From positions 1,240,001 to 1,304,000 of the forward strand of contig NZ_CP025546.1 in the NCBI RefSeq assembly GCF_003614435.1: 64,000 bases of DNA. The letters are read 5' to 3'. The position numbers and the translations under genes are program-made. The notes under the pieces were generated by a model. It was not told where the DNA came from. It ran no database searches and saw nothing but the letters and a program-made list of their open reading frames with translations. The first letter of the stretch is position 1, and the number at the start of each line of letters is the position of its first letter. Shown one piece after another: positions 45,780 through 55,496 of this stretch. Source of the stretch: Mycobacterium paragordonae (lineage in GTDB: Bacteria; Actinomycetota; Actinomycetes; Mycobacteriales; Mycobacteriaceae).

Positions 45780-47098
45780 GTGCGGAGCGGGCCCAGGCCC
45801 CGGACGGCGCCGAACGCGCCACACGTCCAGCATGTCAGCGGGGCCACTAGCGCGAGCGCGACGCAGCCCACTGCGTGGACGCCGCGGCGCACCACCGGCG
45901 TGACGGCGGGAGCCACGAAACCCAGGTATATCGCGGCGGCGGCCGCTGTCGATGCCAGCGCGGCGATCCACGGCGCCTGGTGCGGCAGGTGGGCGGTGGC
46001 AATGACCAATGTCGTTGCCAGCGTGCTGATTCCGATGATCGCGAACGGCAGTTGTCGTGGCCGGTCGGTCCGGGTGTGCAACAGCAACACGGCTCCGGTG
46101 ACCGCCCCCAGCCCGATGGCCCGCTGCGCGGCGAGCGCGGCCGTGACGGCGGCGATGGCCGCGGCCGCCGCGAAGCCGGCCCGCAGACTCGTCAGCCGGC
46201 TGTCGGCGCGCACAGCCCTGGCCGCCAGTTCGCTTTCGGGCCTTTGGTCATCGCCGTCGATGCTGGGCACCAGGCCGGCCGATCGGATCGACAACCACGG
46301 TGCCGCCTCGATCAGTCCGAGGCAGGCGAGGGCGGTCACTGATCCGACGGCGTGTGACGGCGCTCCGGTGACGATGCTCGCGAGCGCCGCCACCGCCGCG
46401 ATCGCGGCAGAGCAGGCCGTGGCGGCCAGTATGACCACGCCACAACGGATCACGCGGATCGCCAGGACCGCCGTCGCACCTGCCGCCATCGCGGCGAGCA
46501 ACACATTCGGGGCACCGAGAGTGCCGCGCACCGCAAGCAGACCGGCCAGCGCCGCCGACGTCGCGGCAATGAGGCTGAGCGTGAGGCCGGCGATCGGGTC
46601 GCGGCGGATGCGCAGGATGACGACCGCGACGATCAGCGCGGTGACCGCGGCGGTACCCGCCGCAGCGGCCGCGGTGTCGGCGCGGCCGGGGTTCCCGCCG
46701 ACTGAGCGAATCAGTGCCAACGCACCGGCGGCGGTGAAGCACGCAGCGGCCAGTGCGGCGATGAGCCGCCGCCTGGATCGCGGCGGGCTGCCCAGCGCCG
46801 CGGACACCGCTTGGACATCGTCGTCGTAGCGCACGGCCGGAGGCGCCGGCGGCTGCGGGCTCAGTACGAGCGCGGTGCCGTCACGAATATCGTTCTGCCG
46901 CAATGTCGTCGAGTGCGGTAGCGGCGAGGCGCCGAGTCGTGCCAGGTGGTAGCGCGTCCCCGGTGTCACACCACCTATTGCGTCGGCAATCGATGGAATC
47001 AACTCCGCGACGGGCACGGAAGCGGGCAATGTCAGGTCGACGGAGGCGCTGCCGGCGTGGACGGCGACACGGCGCAACTCCGGATCGGTAGTCGGCAT
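45776..47098 (-). CDS. eccD4: ESX-4 secretion core component EccD4
   Basis: A 440-residue EccD. The N-terminal 85 or so residues form a ubiquitin-like domain (RRVAVHAGSASVDLTLPAS), then a linker and about eleven alanine-rich transmembrane helices. EccD forms the membrane barrel of the type VII system. The start ATG at 47098 is supported by the domain boundary; the frame extends upstream only as a shadow of eccC4. It is divergent from eccC4 across 93 bp. Confidence 0.93.
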   Translation of the reverse strand: MPTTDPELRRVAVHAGSASVDLTLPASVPVAELIPSIADAIGGVTPGTRYHLARLGASPLPHSTTLRQNDIRDGTALVLSPQPPAPPAVRYDDDVQAVSAALGSPPRSRRRLIAALAAACFTAAGALALIRSVGGNPGRADTAAAAAGTAAVTALIVAVVILRIRRDPIAGLTLSLIAATSAALAGLLAVRGTLGAPNVLLAAMAAGATAVLAIRVIRCGVVILAATACSAAIAAVAALASIVTGAPSHAVGSVTALACLGLIEAAPWLSIRSAGLVPSIDGDDQRPESELAARAVRADSRLTSLRAGFAAAAAIAAVTAALAAQRAIGLGAVTGAVLLLHTRTDRPRQLPFAIIGISTLATTLVIATAHLPHQAPWIAALASTAAAAAIYLGFVAPAVTPVVRRGVHAVGCVALALVAPLTCWTCGAFGAVRGLGPLRT

Positions 47099-47138
47099 CC
47101 CTGGCACGTTAAGTGGTTGGCAGGGGCTGCGTTTGCAC

Positions 47139-47147
47139 TTATCCACA
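47139..47147 (+). promoter_or_regulatory. TTATCCACA 9-mer (DnaA-box-like) between eccD4 and eccC4
   Basis: A perfect TTATCCACA, 44 bases before the eccC4 start. It matches the one at 43062-43070 in inverted orientation. Both also continue with a purine and C (TTATCCACARC). Confidence 0.45.
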
Positions 47148-47191
47148 GCTGAATTGTCGTGACTCTCGGTGCCGTTTAGTGTCGTCGAACT

Positions 47192-50100
47192 ATGGCTGCG
47201 GTCATCGAAGTCGCCGCCCCGCCCGAGGTGCCGCGATCGGCGTCCCCGAGCACGATGCTGCCCGTCGTGATGGCCGTTGTGGCTGTGGGTGTCACGGGGA
47301 CGGTGTTCCTCACCGGTTCTCCCGCGGCGCGCAGCCCCGCGCTGTTGGCCGCGCCCGCGATGATGCTGGCGTCGCTGGTACTGACGGTCGGGCGCGGTCG
47401 GCGCCGTGGCACGGCGATCGGCAGCGACCGGGACGAATATCTCGAGTACCTGCGCGACTTGCGGCCGAGAGTCATCGAAGCCGCTCGCGCACAACACGCT
47501 TCGCTGATGTCGTGGCGTCCGGAGCCGGACAGGCTGTGGACATTCGTCGGTGGCCCCCGCATGTGGACGCGACAGCCCGCCGAGCCGGAGTTCTGTCGGG
47601 TCAGGGTAGGTGTCGGGAGTACCCCGCTCGAACCCCGGCTGGCGGTCGCGACGGCGCCTCCCGCGCAGCGGTGTGATCCGGTCACCGCCTGCGCCTTGAA
47701 TCGTTTCGTGCGAACCCATTCGACGCTCCCCGATGCGCCGATCGCGATCTCGCTGCGTGCGACGAACACAGCGACCTTCGACGGTGACGCGGGTCGGGTG
47801 CGCGGGCTGCTCCGCGCAATGGTGTGCCAGCTGGCGGTTTCACACCCACCCGGGAAGTTGCTGATCGTGGCTGCCGTGACGGACCGCGCCGAGTGGGACT
47901 GGCTGAAGTGGTTGCCGCACAATCAACATCCCAGCGCAACAGACCTCGCAGGTCCGGTGCGGATGGTGTATTCCACGGTGGCCGAGGTGCGCGCGGGGCT
48001 GGCCACCAGCGGGCCGGCGCATGCGGTGGTGATCGTCGACATCGCCGGGAGCCACGACATCGCGATCACTGGTGCGACCGTGCTCCGATTCGGTGATCCG
48101 ACGCCAGCGTTGACGATCAGGCAATCCGACCGAAGGCAGACGCTGGAGACTCCCGACTACCTCGGCCGGCACGACGCAGTCGTGTGCGCACGCCGAATAG
48201 CGGCGCATGCCGGTACCGCGAAGGAAGCTGCCGACCCGGCCGGTGTGCTCGGCATCGGCGCCGACCCGATTGCGTTGTGGCACAACCAGGACCGGCGGGA
48301 CCGATTGCGTGTTCCGATCGGTGCCACCCTTGACGGCCGACCCGTGTTGCTGGACATCAAAGAGGCGGCCGAGGAAGGGATCGGGCCGCACGGGCTGTGT
48401 GTCGGGGCCACCGGGTCGGGCAAGTCCGAGCTGTTGCGCACCGTCGCCCTGGGCATGATGGCGCGCAACCCGCCGTGGGTGCTGAATCTGCTGCTGATCG
48501 ACTTCAAAGGGGGCGCAACGTTTCTCGAATTCGCCCGGGCGCCGCATGTGGCATCGGTCATCACCAACCTCGCCGACGAGGCGCCGCTGGTCGCCCGGAT
48601 GCGGGAGGCGCTGGCGGGCGAGATGAACCGCCGACAGCAACTGCTGCGTGCGGCGGGTAACTTTCCCAGCGTCGCGGCATACGACCAGGCGCGCGGACCC
48701 GGATCGCCGCCGCTGCCGACCTTGTTCATCATCGTCGACGAGTTCTCCGAACTGCTCAGTCAGCATCCCGATTTCACCGATACGTTCGGTGCGATCGGGC
48801 GGGTCGGCCGGTCCCTCGGCATGCACCTACTGCTGGCCAGCCAACGGCTTGACGAGGGGAGGCTGCGTGGACTGGAAGCCCACCTGTCCTACCGGATCTG
48901 CCTGAAAACCCTGTCCGCCGGCGAGTCGCGTGCAGTGCTGGGCACGACGGATGCATACGAACTGCCGAGCACGCCGGGAGCGGGGCTGCTGCGGGCCGCC
49001 GATGGAGAACTGGTCCGTTTTCAGGCCGCATTCGTGTCCGAGCCGTCGCAAGCCGGCGGTGCGGGAAACCCGGCAGTGCCGGAGGTGCAGCGGTTCACCT
49101 CCGAAACCGTTGGGGCTGAGCGGGATCGGGAGCCGATACGCGGTCCGTCCCTCCTGCAGGCCATCCTCGACCGCCTGGAGCACCAGGGGCCGCCTGCCCA
49201 CCAGGTGTGGTTACCTCCGCTGGATGCGGCGCCCTGCCTCCGCGAGCTGTTGGCTGATCGAGCGCCCGGGCCTCTCACCGTTCCGGTCGGCGTCGTCGAC
49301 CGGCCCTACGAGCAGTGCCGCGCGCCGCTGCTGGTCGACCTGTCGGGCGCCGCCGGCAATGTCGCCGTCGTCGGAGCGCCCCGCTCGGGTAAGTCGACGG
49401 CGCTGGCCACCCTTATCACCGCACTGGCCGCTACCCACGGTCCCGGGCAGGTGCAGTTCTACTGCCTCGACTTCGGCGGCGGAGCCCTGTCCACCCTGCG
49501 CGACATCCCGCATGTCGGCGCGGTCGCCGACCGGACACAGCCCGAACTCGTCTGGCGGATGGCCGCCGAGGTGGAGTCCACCGTGCACGCGCGAGAGTTG
49601 CGCCGCCGCGAAAGCGGTCCGGGTGACTCTCTTCCGGACGTGTTTCTCGTCGTGGACGGCTGGGCCGGCCTGCGCCAGGACTTCGAGACGGTTGCAGAAT
49701 CGATCATTGCGCTTGCGGCTTTGGGACTTTCGTACGGTGTCCACGTGATGGTGTCGGCGACACGATGGGCGGAGCTGCGGCCGGCGCTGAAGGATCAACT
49801 CGGTACCCGCATCGAGTTACGGCTCGGCGATCCCGCGGATTCCGAAGTCGATCGCCGTCAGGCCCGGCAAGTGCCGCCCGACCGTCCCGGTCGCGGTCTC
49901 TGTCTTGAGGGCCTGCACATGATGGTCGCCCTGCCGGGACGGGAGGGGCTGGTGTTGCAGAGCGGCGGCCCCGCCGCACCGCCGATACGGCTATTGCCCA
50001 CCCAGGTCGATTACGACACCGTCATTGGTGATCACGAGACCCGGATCGTGCTCGGCCTCGAGGAAATCCAATTGGGGCCGGCCACAATTGATTTCGAATG

Positions 50101-50728
50101 TCAATCACACCTGCTGATACTTGGCGACAACGGCTGCGGCAAGACCGCTGCGCTGCGGACCCTGTGCCGCGAGATCGTCCGCACCCACCCCGCCGAGCAG
50201 GCCCGAGTTTTCCTGGTCGACTTCCGGCGCACGCTGCTCGGCGTCGTTACGTCCGAGCATCTGGGTGGGTACGCCATGATGCCCGCGGCCCTGGGGGTTC
50301 TGGTATCGGGCCTGGTTGAGCTGCTGCAGGCGCGGGTGCCGGGCGTCGAGGTCACCCAGGCGCAGCTGCGGGCGAGAACTTGGTGGACCGGGCCTGAGAT
50401 CTACCTCGTAGTCGACGACTACGACCTGGTCACCACGTCGACCGCCAACCCGCTAGCGCCATTGCTGGAATATCTGCCGTATGCGGCCGATTTGGGAGTG
50501 CACGTGATTGTCGCCCGCCGAAGCGGGGGTGCCGCGCGAGCATTGTTCGAGCCGGTGCTCGCCGGGCTGCGCGACCTGGGCTGCATGGCCCTGGTGATGA
50601 GCGGTCGCGCTGAGGAGGGTGCCCTGCTCGGGTCGAGGCCACCCGTACCGCTACCGCCCGGCCGCGGCACCCTGATTACCCGCCCCGGCGTCGAGCAGCT
50701 GGTGCAGGTGGCGTGGAGCCCGGAGTGA
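47192..50728 (+). CDS. eccC4: ESX-4 motor ATPase EccC4 (single chain, three NTPase domains)
   Basis: A 1178-residue FtsK/SpoIIIE-type ATPase, in one chain rather than split as in ESX-1. Two membrane helices lie near residues 22-66. Walker A motifs occur at 405-412 (GATGSGKS), 728-736 (GAPRSGKST) and 978-985 (GDNGCGKT), with Walker B-type DFKGG and [10 protein letters not shown] in the first domain. EccC recognises WXG100 substrates and powers export. A CGTCG element 5 bp before the ATG resembles an ECF -10, so the transcript may be leaderless. It leads eccC4-associated protein-esxU-esxT. Confidence 0.95.
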   Translation: MAAVIEVAAPPEVPRSASPSTMLPVVMAVVAVGVTGTVFLTGSPAARSPALLAAPAMMLASLVLTVGRGRRRGTAIGSDRDEYLEYLRDLRPRVIEAARAQHASLMSWRPEPDRLWTFVGGPRMWTRQPAEPEFCRVRVGVGSTPLEPRLAVATAPPAQRCDPVTACALNRFVRTHSTLPDAPIAISLRATNTATFDGDAGRVRGLLRAMVCQLAVSHPPGKLLIVAAVTDRAEWDWLKWLPHNQHPSATDLAGPVRMVYSTVAEVRAGLATSGPAHAVVIVDIAGSHDIAITGATVLRFGDPTPALTIRQSDRRQTLETPDYLGRHDAVVCARRIAAHAGTAKEAADPAGVLGIGADPIALWHNQDRRDRLRVPIGATLDGRPVLLDIKEAAEEGIGPHGLCVGATGSGKSELLRTVALGMMARNPPWVLNLLLIDFKGGATFLEFARAPHVASVITNLADEAPLVARMREALAGEMNRRQQLLRAAGNFPSVAAYDQARGPGSPPLPTLFIIVDEFSELLSQHPDFTDTFGAIGRVGRSLGMHLLLASQRLDEGRLRGLEAHLSYRICLKTLSAGESRAVLGTTDAYELPSTPGAGLLRAADGELVRFQAAFVSEPSQAGGAGNPAVPEVQRFTSETVGAERDREPIRGPSLLQAILDRLEHQGPPAHQVWLPPLDAAPCLRELLADRAPGPLTVPVGVVDRPYEQCRAPLLVDLSGAAGNVAVVGAPRSGKSTALATLITALAATHGPGQVQFYCLDFGGGALSTLRDIPHVGAVADRTQPELVWRMAAEVESTVHARELRRRESGPGDSLPDVFLVVDGWAGLRQDFETVAESIIALAALGLSYGVHVMVSATRWAELRPALKDQLGTRIELRLGDPADSEVDRRQARQVPPDRPGRGLCLEGLHMMVALPGREGLVLQSGGPAAPPIRLLPTQVDYDTVIGDHETRIVLGLEEIQLGPATIDFECQSHLLILGDNGCGKTAALRTLCREIVRTHPAEQARVFLVDFRRTLLGVVTSEHLGGYAMMPAALGVLVSGLVELLQARVPGVEVTQAQLRARTWWTGPEIYLVVDDYDLVTTSTANPLAPLLEYLPYAADLGVHVIVARRSGGAARALFEPVLAGLRDLGCMALVMSGRAEEGALLGSRPPVPLPPGRGTLITRPGVEQLVQVAWSPE

Positions 50729-51897
50729 GGGTGCACCGCGCCGTGATCGCGGCAGGACCCGGTCGCATCAGCCGAACATGTTGCACGACAGCCGAAACCG
50801 ACGGCAGCTTCACGGCAGCGCTGGACGCGGTGGACGACCCGGTGGCGTTGGTGGACGAGCGGCCGGTCGCCGTCGCCGCGCTGTGGTGCACCGTGTTGCG
50901 GGTTCTGATCGACGGGCACCGCGGGGCGCTCGTGGTGTGTCCGACGTGGTGGTCGACGAGCCGGGTCGAACTGGTCACCACGGCCGCGCGCACGGTGGCC
51001 GCCGATGAGGTTGTCGTGTGCACGCGGGCTTCGATTCTGGCACAACAGAATTCGGCGGTGCTGGTGGAGATCGCCGAACGGCTGGTGGCCATCTCGGGAA
51101 GCGACGTCGTCGCCGTGCCGCGCCGCACCGACGAGCAGGCCCTCGTCGATGAGGTTGCCGCCGTCCTCAAAGAGCTGACGCCGCGCAACCTGGTGATCGA
51201 CGTCGCGACCGCAGTACCGGGCGCACCCCGGCTGGCGCGATTGATCGCCGAGGCCGTCGGAAGCCGGCACGTCGTCACCACCGTCGACGACGCCGCGCTG
51301 ACGCGACTGGCCCACGTAACCGCGTCGGTTCCCGACGGTGCACGGGTCGTGTCCGGCGGCGGTCGAACTCTGGCGCGGCTGGCGGTCGCGGGCCTCACGA
51401 TGACCGCGGCGGGGCTGGCGCTGCCCGCGGTGACCGCCGAGCAGCCACGCCCGGCGGCCCGGGCGGAGCCGACGACCGTTCTGGTCGAGGGCCAGGTGGC
51501 GCTGACGATCCCGGCCGGCTGGCTCACCCGGCGGGTCATCACCGGCCCGGGCTCGGCGCGGGTCCAGGTCACCTCGCCGTCCGATCCCGAGGCGGCTTTG
51601 CACGTCACGCAGACGCCGACACCCGGCGAGACGCTGGCCGGTGCCGCCGACCGGTTGCGCCGGGCGATCGACGCCGAACCGGCCGGCGTCTTCGTCGACT
51701 TCAACCCGGCCGGAGCCGGCGCCGGCCGTCCGGCAGTGACCTATCGCGAAGTTCGGGCGACCCACGACGTGCGGTGGACGGTGCTGCTCGACGGGTCGCT
51801 GCGGATCAGCATCGGATGCCAGAGCCGGCCCGCCGCCCGGGACGCCGTCCGCGACGCCTGTGAGCAGGCCGTGCGGACCGCTCATGCGGTGGGTTGA
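50725..51897 (+). CDS. Type VII secretion-associated protein (Rv3446c-like)
   Basis: A 390-residue protein of the TIGR03931 ESX-associated type. Residues 1-200 or so resemble an actin-like/regulatory half ([20 protein letters not shown]). A hydrophobic helix ([20 protein letters not shown]) follows, then an extracytoplasmic domain ([18 protein letters not shown]). It is found next to ESX-4 genes in mycobacteria; its role is unknown, possibly membrane assembly. The GTG at 50725 overlaps the eccC4 stop (GTGA) and is preferred to the GTG at 50713. Confidence 0.82.
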   Translation: MRVHRAVIAAGPGRISRTCCTTAETDGSFTAALDAVDDPVALVDERPVAVAALWCTVLRVLIDGHRGALVVCPTWWSTSRVELVTTAARTVAADEVVVCTRASILAQQNSAVLVEIAERLVAISGSDVVAVPRRTDEQALVDEVAAVLKELTPRNLVIDVATAVPGAPRLARLIAEAVGSRHVVTTVDDAALTRLAHVTASVPDGARVVSGGGRTLARLAVAGLTMTAAGLALPAVTAEQPRPAARAEPTTVLVEGQVALTIPAGWLTRRVITGPGSARVQVTSPSDPEAALHVTQTPTPGETLAGAADRLRRAIDAEPAGVFVDFNPAGAGAGRPAVTYREVRATHDVRWTVLLDGSLRISIGCQSRPAARDAVRDACEQAVRTAHAVG

Positions 51898-51912
51898 GCC
51901 CGCGAAATCGGT

Positions 51913-51939
51913 GGAACCAAACCGCGGCGCCGGGGGTCG
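51913..51939 (+). promoter_or_regulatory. SigM-like promoter candidate upstream of esxU
   Basis: GGAAC (51913-51917), 17 bases, then GGTCG (51935-51939), one mismatch from the SigM consensus as I know it (GGAAC-N16-18-CGTCR). It lies 26 bases before the esxU ATG. Published SigM work in M. tuberculosis links SigM to esxU/esxT expression, which supports the reading. Confidence 0.5.
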
Positions 51940-51965
51940 AATATTCGGAGAGACGGGAGAACCAG

Positions 51966-52292
51966 ATGAGCACTCCGGCCAGCGCCAACGCGCTGAACAC
52001 CGACTTCGACCTGATGAGATCGGTCGCGGCCACCACCGATGTCCGCAACGACGAGATCCGGGCAATGTTGCAGGCCTTCATCGGCCGGATGAGCGCCGTA
52101 CCGCCATCGGTGTGGGGCGGGCTCGCCGCCGCGCGGTTCAGGGACGTGGTGGATCGCTGGAACGCCGAGTCAACGCGGCTTCATCACGTCCTGCACGACA
52201 TCGCGGAAACCATCCGCCACAACGAGGTCGTGCTGCGCGAGGCCGGGCAGAGCCACGCCGACCGGATCGCCGCCAGCGCCGGAAACCTCTGA
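51966..52292 (+). CDS. esxU: WXG100-family protein EsxU
   Basis: A 108-residue ESX-4 substrate-type protein: two helices joined at the WXG turn ([10 protein letters not shown]). The ATG at 51966 follows GGGAGAACCAG. It is expected to form a heterodimer with EsxT, encoded 13 bp downstream, and to be exported by EccC4. It has no signal peptide, as is normal for type VII substrates. Confidence 0.9.
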   Translation: MSTPASANALNTDFDLMRSVAATTDVRNDEIRAMLQAFIGRMSAVPPSVWGGLAAARFRDVVDRWNAESTRLHHVLHDIAETIRHNEVVLREAGQSHADRIAASAGNL

Positions 52293-52305
52293 GGGGAGAG
52301 CGGCC

Positions 52306-52602
52306 ATGGATCAGACGCTGTCGTATCACTTCGACGCCATCGAGCACTCCGTCCGCCAGGAGATCCACACCACTGCCGCACGCCTGAACGCGGCACTGGA
52401 TGAGCTGCGGTCGCAGATCGCCCCACTGCAGCAGCTCTGGACCCGGCAGGCGGCCGCCGCCTACCAGGCCGAACAGCTCAAATGGCATCAGGCGGCCACC
52501 GCGCTCAACGAGATTCTGATCGAGTTGGGACATGCAGTCCGCGACGGTGCCGACGAGATGGCCGGCGCCGATCGCCGGGCGGCGGGCAGTTGGTCGCGGT
52601 AG
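52306..52602 (+). CDS. esxT: WXG100-family protein EsxT
   Basis: A 98-residue partner of EsxU (MDQTLSYHFDAIEHSVRQEI). At the turn the tryptophan is present but the glycine is not (LWTRQAAAAY), which is also the case in M. tuberculosis EsxT as I recall it. No clear C-terminal YxxxD/E export signal is visible. Ribosome site GGGGAGAG upstream. It is the last ESX-4 gene before rplM. Confidence 0.9.
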   Translation: MDQTLSYHFDAIEHSVRQEIHTTAARLNAALDELRSQIAPLQQLWTRQAAAAYQAEQLKWHQAATALNEILIELGHAVRDGADEMAGADRRAAGSWSR

Positions 52603-52607
52603 TCGTT

Positions 52608-52637
52608 TTGACCTGCGGGGATGCGCGTCGGTAAGCT
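52608..52637 (+). promoter_or_regulatory. SigA-type promoter of rplM-rpsI
   Basis: TTGACC (52608-52613), 18 bases, TAAGCT (52632-52637). The -35 matches at five of six positions and the -10 fits TANNNT. Transcription would start near 52644, giving a leader of about 150 bases before rplM. The leader carries repeated GGGT segments and may be structured. GGAG (52786-52789) is the ribosome site. Confidence 0.65.
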
Positions 52638-52797
52638 GCTCCGTTGGCGTGCGGTCACCCACGGGTGCCTGCGGGTACCTACGGGTAAAAGGGGTCTCGG
52701 GTCACTGTCGGTCGCCGAGACCACCCCCTGCCGCAAACGCCTGACCGGCCCCCGGTTCGCACCGGGATCCACCCGAGAAAGATATGGAGTAAGCGCT

Positions 52798-53241
52798 GTG
52801 CCTACATACGCGCCCAAGGCGGGTGACACCACGCGGTCGTGGTACGTCATCGACGCCACGGACGTTGTGCTTGGCCGCCTTGCCGTGGCAGCGGCGACGC
52901 TGCTGCGTGGCAAGCACAAGCCGACGTTCGCGCCCAACGTCGATGGTGGTGACTTCGTCATCGTCATCAACGCCGAAAAGGTCGCCATCAGCGGCGACAA
53001 GCTGCAGAGCAAGATGGCCTACAACCACTCGGGGTATCCCGGCGGTCTGCGTCAGCGGAGCATCGGTGAGCTGCTGCAAAAGCACCCCGACCGCGTGGTG
53101 GAGAAGGCGATCGTCGGCATGCTGCCCAAGAACAAGCTGAGCCGTCAGATCCAGAAGAAGCTCCGCGTCTACGCGGGCCCGGAGCACCCCCACACCGCTC
53201 AGCAGCCGGTTCCGTTCGAGATCAAGCAGGTGGCGCAGTGA
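52798..53241 (+). CDS. rplM: 50S ribosomal protein L13
   Basis: A 147-residue L13 (GTG start, [39 protein letters not shown]). The frame opens earlier, but this start gives the exact mycobacterial length and has GGAG at 8 bp. An early 23S rRNA assembly protein. It is coupled to rpsI through a GTGA overlap. Confidence 0.96.
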   Translation: MPTYAPKAGDTTRSWYVIDATDVVLGRLAVAAATLLRGKHKPTFAPNVDGGDFVIVINAEKVAISGDKLQSKMAYNHSGYPGGLRQRSIGELLQKHPDRVVEKAIVGMLPKNKLSRQIQKKLRVYAGPEHPHTAQQPVPFEIKQVAQ

Positions 53242-53705
53242 CCGAGACCAGTCTGGAAACCACCGAGGTCACCGAGACCGAGGCCGAGGCCCCGGCCGTC
53301 AGCGAGTCGTTCGTGTTCGAGCGCCCGATTCAGACCGTCGGCCGCCGCAAGGAGGCCGTGGTCCGGGTGCGCCTGGTGCCCGGCACCGGCAAGTTCGACC
53401 TCAACGGACGCAGCCTCGAGGACTACTTCCCGAACAAGGTGCACCAGCAGCTGATCAAGGCGCCGCTGGTGACTGTCGAGCGGGTGGACAGCTACGACAT
53501 CTACGCGCTGCTCCACGGCGGCGGTCCGTCCGGCCAGGCCGGCGCGCTGCGTCTGGGCATTGCCCGCGCACTGATCGTGGCCACTCCCGAGGACCGGCCG
53601 GCACTCAAGAAGGCCGGCTTCCTTACCCGTGACCCGCGTGCCACCGAACGCAAGAAGTACGGCCTGAAGAAGGCTCGCAAGGCGCCTCAGTACAGCAAGC
53701 GCTGA
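53238..53705 (+). CDS. rpsI: 30S ribosomal protein S9
   Basis: A 155-residue S9 with an acidic N-terminal extension of about 25 residues ([19 protein letters not shown]), then [19 protein letters not shown] and the C-terminal tail [12 protein letters not shown], whose last residues contact P-site tRNA. It overlaps rplM by 4 bp and is followed by a large hairpin. Confidence 0.96.
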   Translation: MTETSLETTEVTETEAEAPAVSESFVFERPIQTVGRRKEAVVRVRLVPGTGKFDLNGRSLEDYFPNKVHQQLIKAPLVTVERVDSYDIYALLHGGGPSGQAGALRLGIARALIVATPEDRPALKKAGFLTRDPRATERKKYGLKKARKAPQYSKR

Positions 53706-53712
53706 TCAGCCA

Positions 53713-53785
53713 CCACTTTTTGGCTGCGAGCGTGTGTCAGTCGGCGTGTCGCACGCCTCGACGGCACGCTCGCAGCCAAAAGTGG
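53713..53785. terminator. Long inverted repeat after rpsI (terminator or dispersed palindromic element)
   Basis: The left arm (53713-53734) and right arm (53765-53785) pair over 21 bases with a single extra T in the left arm (CCACTTTTTGGC against GCCAAAAGTGG). The loop holds a second small hairpin, GGCGTG-TCG-CACGCC. It is placed between rpsI and glmM and so could end the rplM-rpsI transcript. The size, near-identity of arms and shared GTGTCGC core with 4103-4132 also fit a small mobile or dispersed palindrome. Confidence 0.65.
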
Positions 53786-53824
53786 GTATGAGCACTATCG
53801 CTATCTTGTGAGAGGTTTGTCCGC

Positions 53825-55162
53825 ATGGGTCGACTATTCGGCACCGACGGCGTCCGCGGAGTCGCCAATCGCGAGCTGACCGCGGAATTGGCGCTCGCAC
53901 TGGGTGCGGCCGCGGCGCGGCACCTGGCGAGTTCCACCGGCCCGGGCCGCCGGATGGCCGTGATCGGCCGCGATCCACGGGCCAGCGGCGAAATGCTGGA
54001 GGCCGCCGTGATCGCCGGCCTGAGCAGCGAAGGGGTCGACGCGCTGCGGGTCGGGGTGCTTCCGACACCCGCGGTCGCCTACCTCACCGGCGCCTACGAC
54101 GCCGACTTCGGCGTGATGATCTCGGCCTCGCACAACCCGATGCCCGACAACGGCATCAAGATCTTCGGTCCCGGAGGCCACAAACTCGACGACGACACCG
54201 AAGACCAGATCGAGAACCTGGTCGCCGCCGGTCCAGGCCTGCGCCCGGTCGGCGCGGGGATCGGCCGCGTCCTGGACGCCGAGGACGCCGCCGAACGCTA
54301 TCTGCGCCACGTCGGCAAGGCCAGCACCAGCCGCCTGGACGGGCTGACCGTGGTGGTCGACTGCGCCCACGGCGCGGCCTCCACGGCGGCGCCGAGTGCC
54401 TACCGCGCCGCTGGTGCCCGCGTCATCGCGATCAACGCTGAGCCCAACGGCCTCAACATCAACGACCGCTGCGGCTCCACCCACCTGGAAGCGCTGAGCG
54501 CCGCGGTCATCGCTCACCGCGCCGACCTGGGGATCGCGCATGACGGCGACGCCGACCGCTGCCTGGCCGTCGACGCCAACGGTGAACTCGTCGACGGCGA
54601 CACCATCATGGTGGTGCTGGCGCTGGCCATGAAGGAGACCGGTGAACTGGCTTCCGACACGCTGGTAGCGACCGTGATGAGCAACCTCGGACTGCATCTG
54701 GCAATGCGGGCCGCCGGCGTGACGGTGCGCACCACCGGTGTCGGGGACCGTTACGTCCTGGAAGAGCTGCGGGCCGGCGACTACAGCCTGGGCGGCGAGC
54801 AGTCCGGCCACATTGTGATGCCGGCGCTGGGATCCACCGGTGACGGCATCGTCACCGCCCTGCGCCTGATGACCCGGATGGTGCAGACCGGTTCGTCGCT
54901 GGCCACGCTGGCGGCGGCGATGCAGACGCTGCCGCAGGTGCTGATCAATGTCGAGGTCGCCGACAAGGCCACCGCCGCCGTCGCGCCGTCGGTGCAGACC
55001 GCGGTGGCGCAGGCCGAGGCCGAACTCGGTGACACCGGACGAATCCTGTTGCGTCCCTCGGGAACTGAACCACTCATCCGGGTGATGGTGGAAGCTGCCG
55101 ACGAGGACATCGCGCAGCGGTTGGCCGGCACGGTGGCCGACGCCGTCGGCTCCGCCGGCTAG
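53825..55162 (+). CDS. glmM: Phosphoglucosamine mutase
   Basis: A 445-residue alpha-phosphohexomutase making GlcN-1-P from GlcN-6-P for UDP-GlcNAc synthesis. The phosphoserine loop is [11 protein letters not shown], the Mg loop DGDADRC, the sugar loop GGEQSGH and the phosphate site [11 protein letters not shown]. It starts [12 protein letters not shown]. Together with glmS 4.7 kb downstream it supplies peptidoglycan precursors. Confidence 0.97.
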   Translation: MGRLFGTDGVRGVANRELTAELALALGAAAARHLASSTGPGRRMAVIGRDPRASGEMLEAAVIAGLSSEGVDALRVGVLPTPAVAYLTGAYDADFGVMISASHNPMPDNGIKIFGPGGHKLDDDTEDQIENLVAAGPGLRPVGAGIGRVLDAEDAAERYLRHVGKASTSRLDGLTVVVDCAHGAASTAAPSAYRAAGARVIAINAEPNGLNINDRCGSTHLEALSAAVIAHRADLGIAHDGDADRCLAVDANGELVDGDTIMVVLALAMKETGELASDTLVATVMSNLGLHLAMRAAGVTVRTTGVGDRYVLEELRAGDYSLGGEQSGHIVMPALGSTGDGIVTALRLMTRMVQTGSSLATLAAAMQTLPQVLINVEVADKATAAVAPSVQTAVAQAEAELGDTGRILLRPSGTEPLIRVMVEAADEDIAQRLAGTVADAVGSAG

Positions 55163-55171
55163 AAACCGGGT

Positions 55172-55198
55172 GGAACCCCGGCGCCCCGCGTGGCGTCG
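55172..55198 (+). promoter_or_regulatory. SigM-type promoter of the ESX-associated gene pair
   Basis: GGAAC (55172-55176), 17 bases, CGTCG (55194-55198), a full match to GGAAC-N16-18-CGTCR. The ATG at 55207 is 8 bases after the -10, so the predicted transcript begins at or within a base or two of the start codon (leaderless). Confidence 0.7.
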
Positions 55199-55206
55199 AA
55201 CTGGGT

Positions 55207-55494
55207 ATGAGACTTGACAGCGCGGGCGTGCGCGGAATCGCTGACCGGATCGACGACGCGGCGGAACTGATCGACGAGGCTACCTCAAATCATCTGTCGC
55301 GGTTGACCTTTGACGGTGCGCGGGCCGGCCGGGCGTATGCCGGATGTGGCGAGAGATTACGTGCTGAGCTCGACCGCCTGGCCGCCGAACTGTCCCAATG
55401 GTCGCGGGCGGCAGTCGAGATCGCCGCCGCGTTACGCGCCGGAGCTGATCGTTACGCCGAGGCGGAGTCGTATGCCGCGGCCCGGATCGCCTGA
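55207..55494 (+). CDS. Small helical ESX-associated protein (Rv3440c-like)
   Basis: A 95-residue, Ala/Arg/Asp-rich, all-helical protein (MRLDSAGVRGIADRIDDAAE). Length and predicted helical-hairpin character resemble WXG100/EspC-like type VII substrates, but there is no W-x-G turn; the turn region reads LTFDGARAG. Position after glmM matches Rv3440c. It is 2 bp upstream of the larger partner, with a SigM-type promoter in front, so the pair is probably expressed with esxU-esxT. Function unknown. Confidence 0.75.
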   Translation: MRLDSAGVRGIADRIDDAAELIDEATSNHLSRLTFDGARAGRAYAGCGERLRAELDRLAAELSQWSRAAVEIAAALRAGADRYAEAESYAAARIA

Positions 55495-55496
55495 TC

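Noticed and set aside
47161..47187. Full SigM promoter before eccC4
   Set aside because: The CGTCG -10 is present, but the -35 position reads GACTC, not GGAAC, so only a half-match remains.
50419..52065. 548-codon minus-strand frame across eccC4 and the ESX-associated gene
   Set aside because: Shadow frame typical of G+C-rich DNA; Arg/Gly-rich and low complexity.
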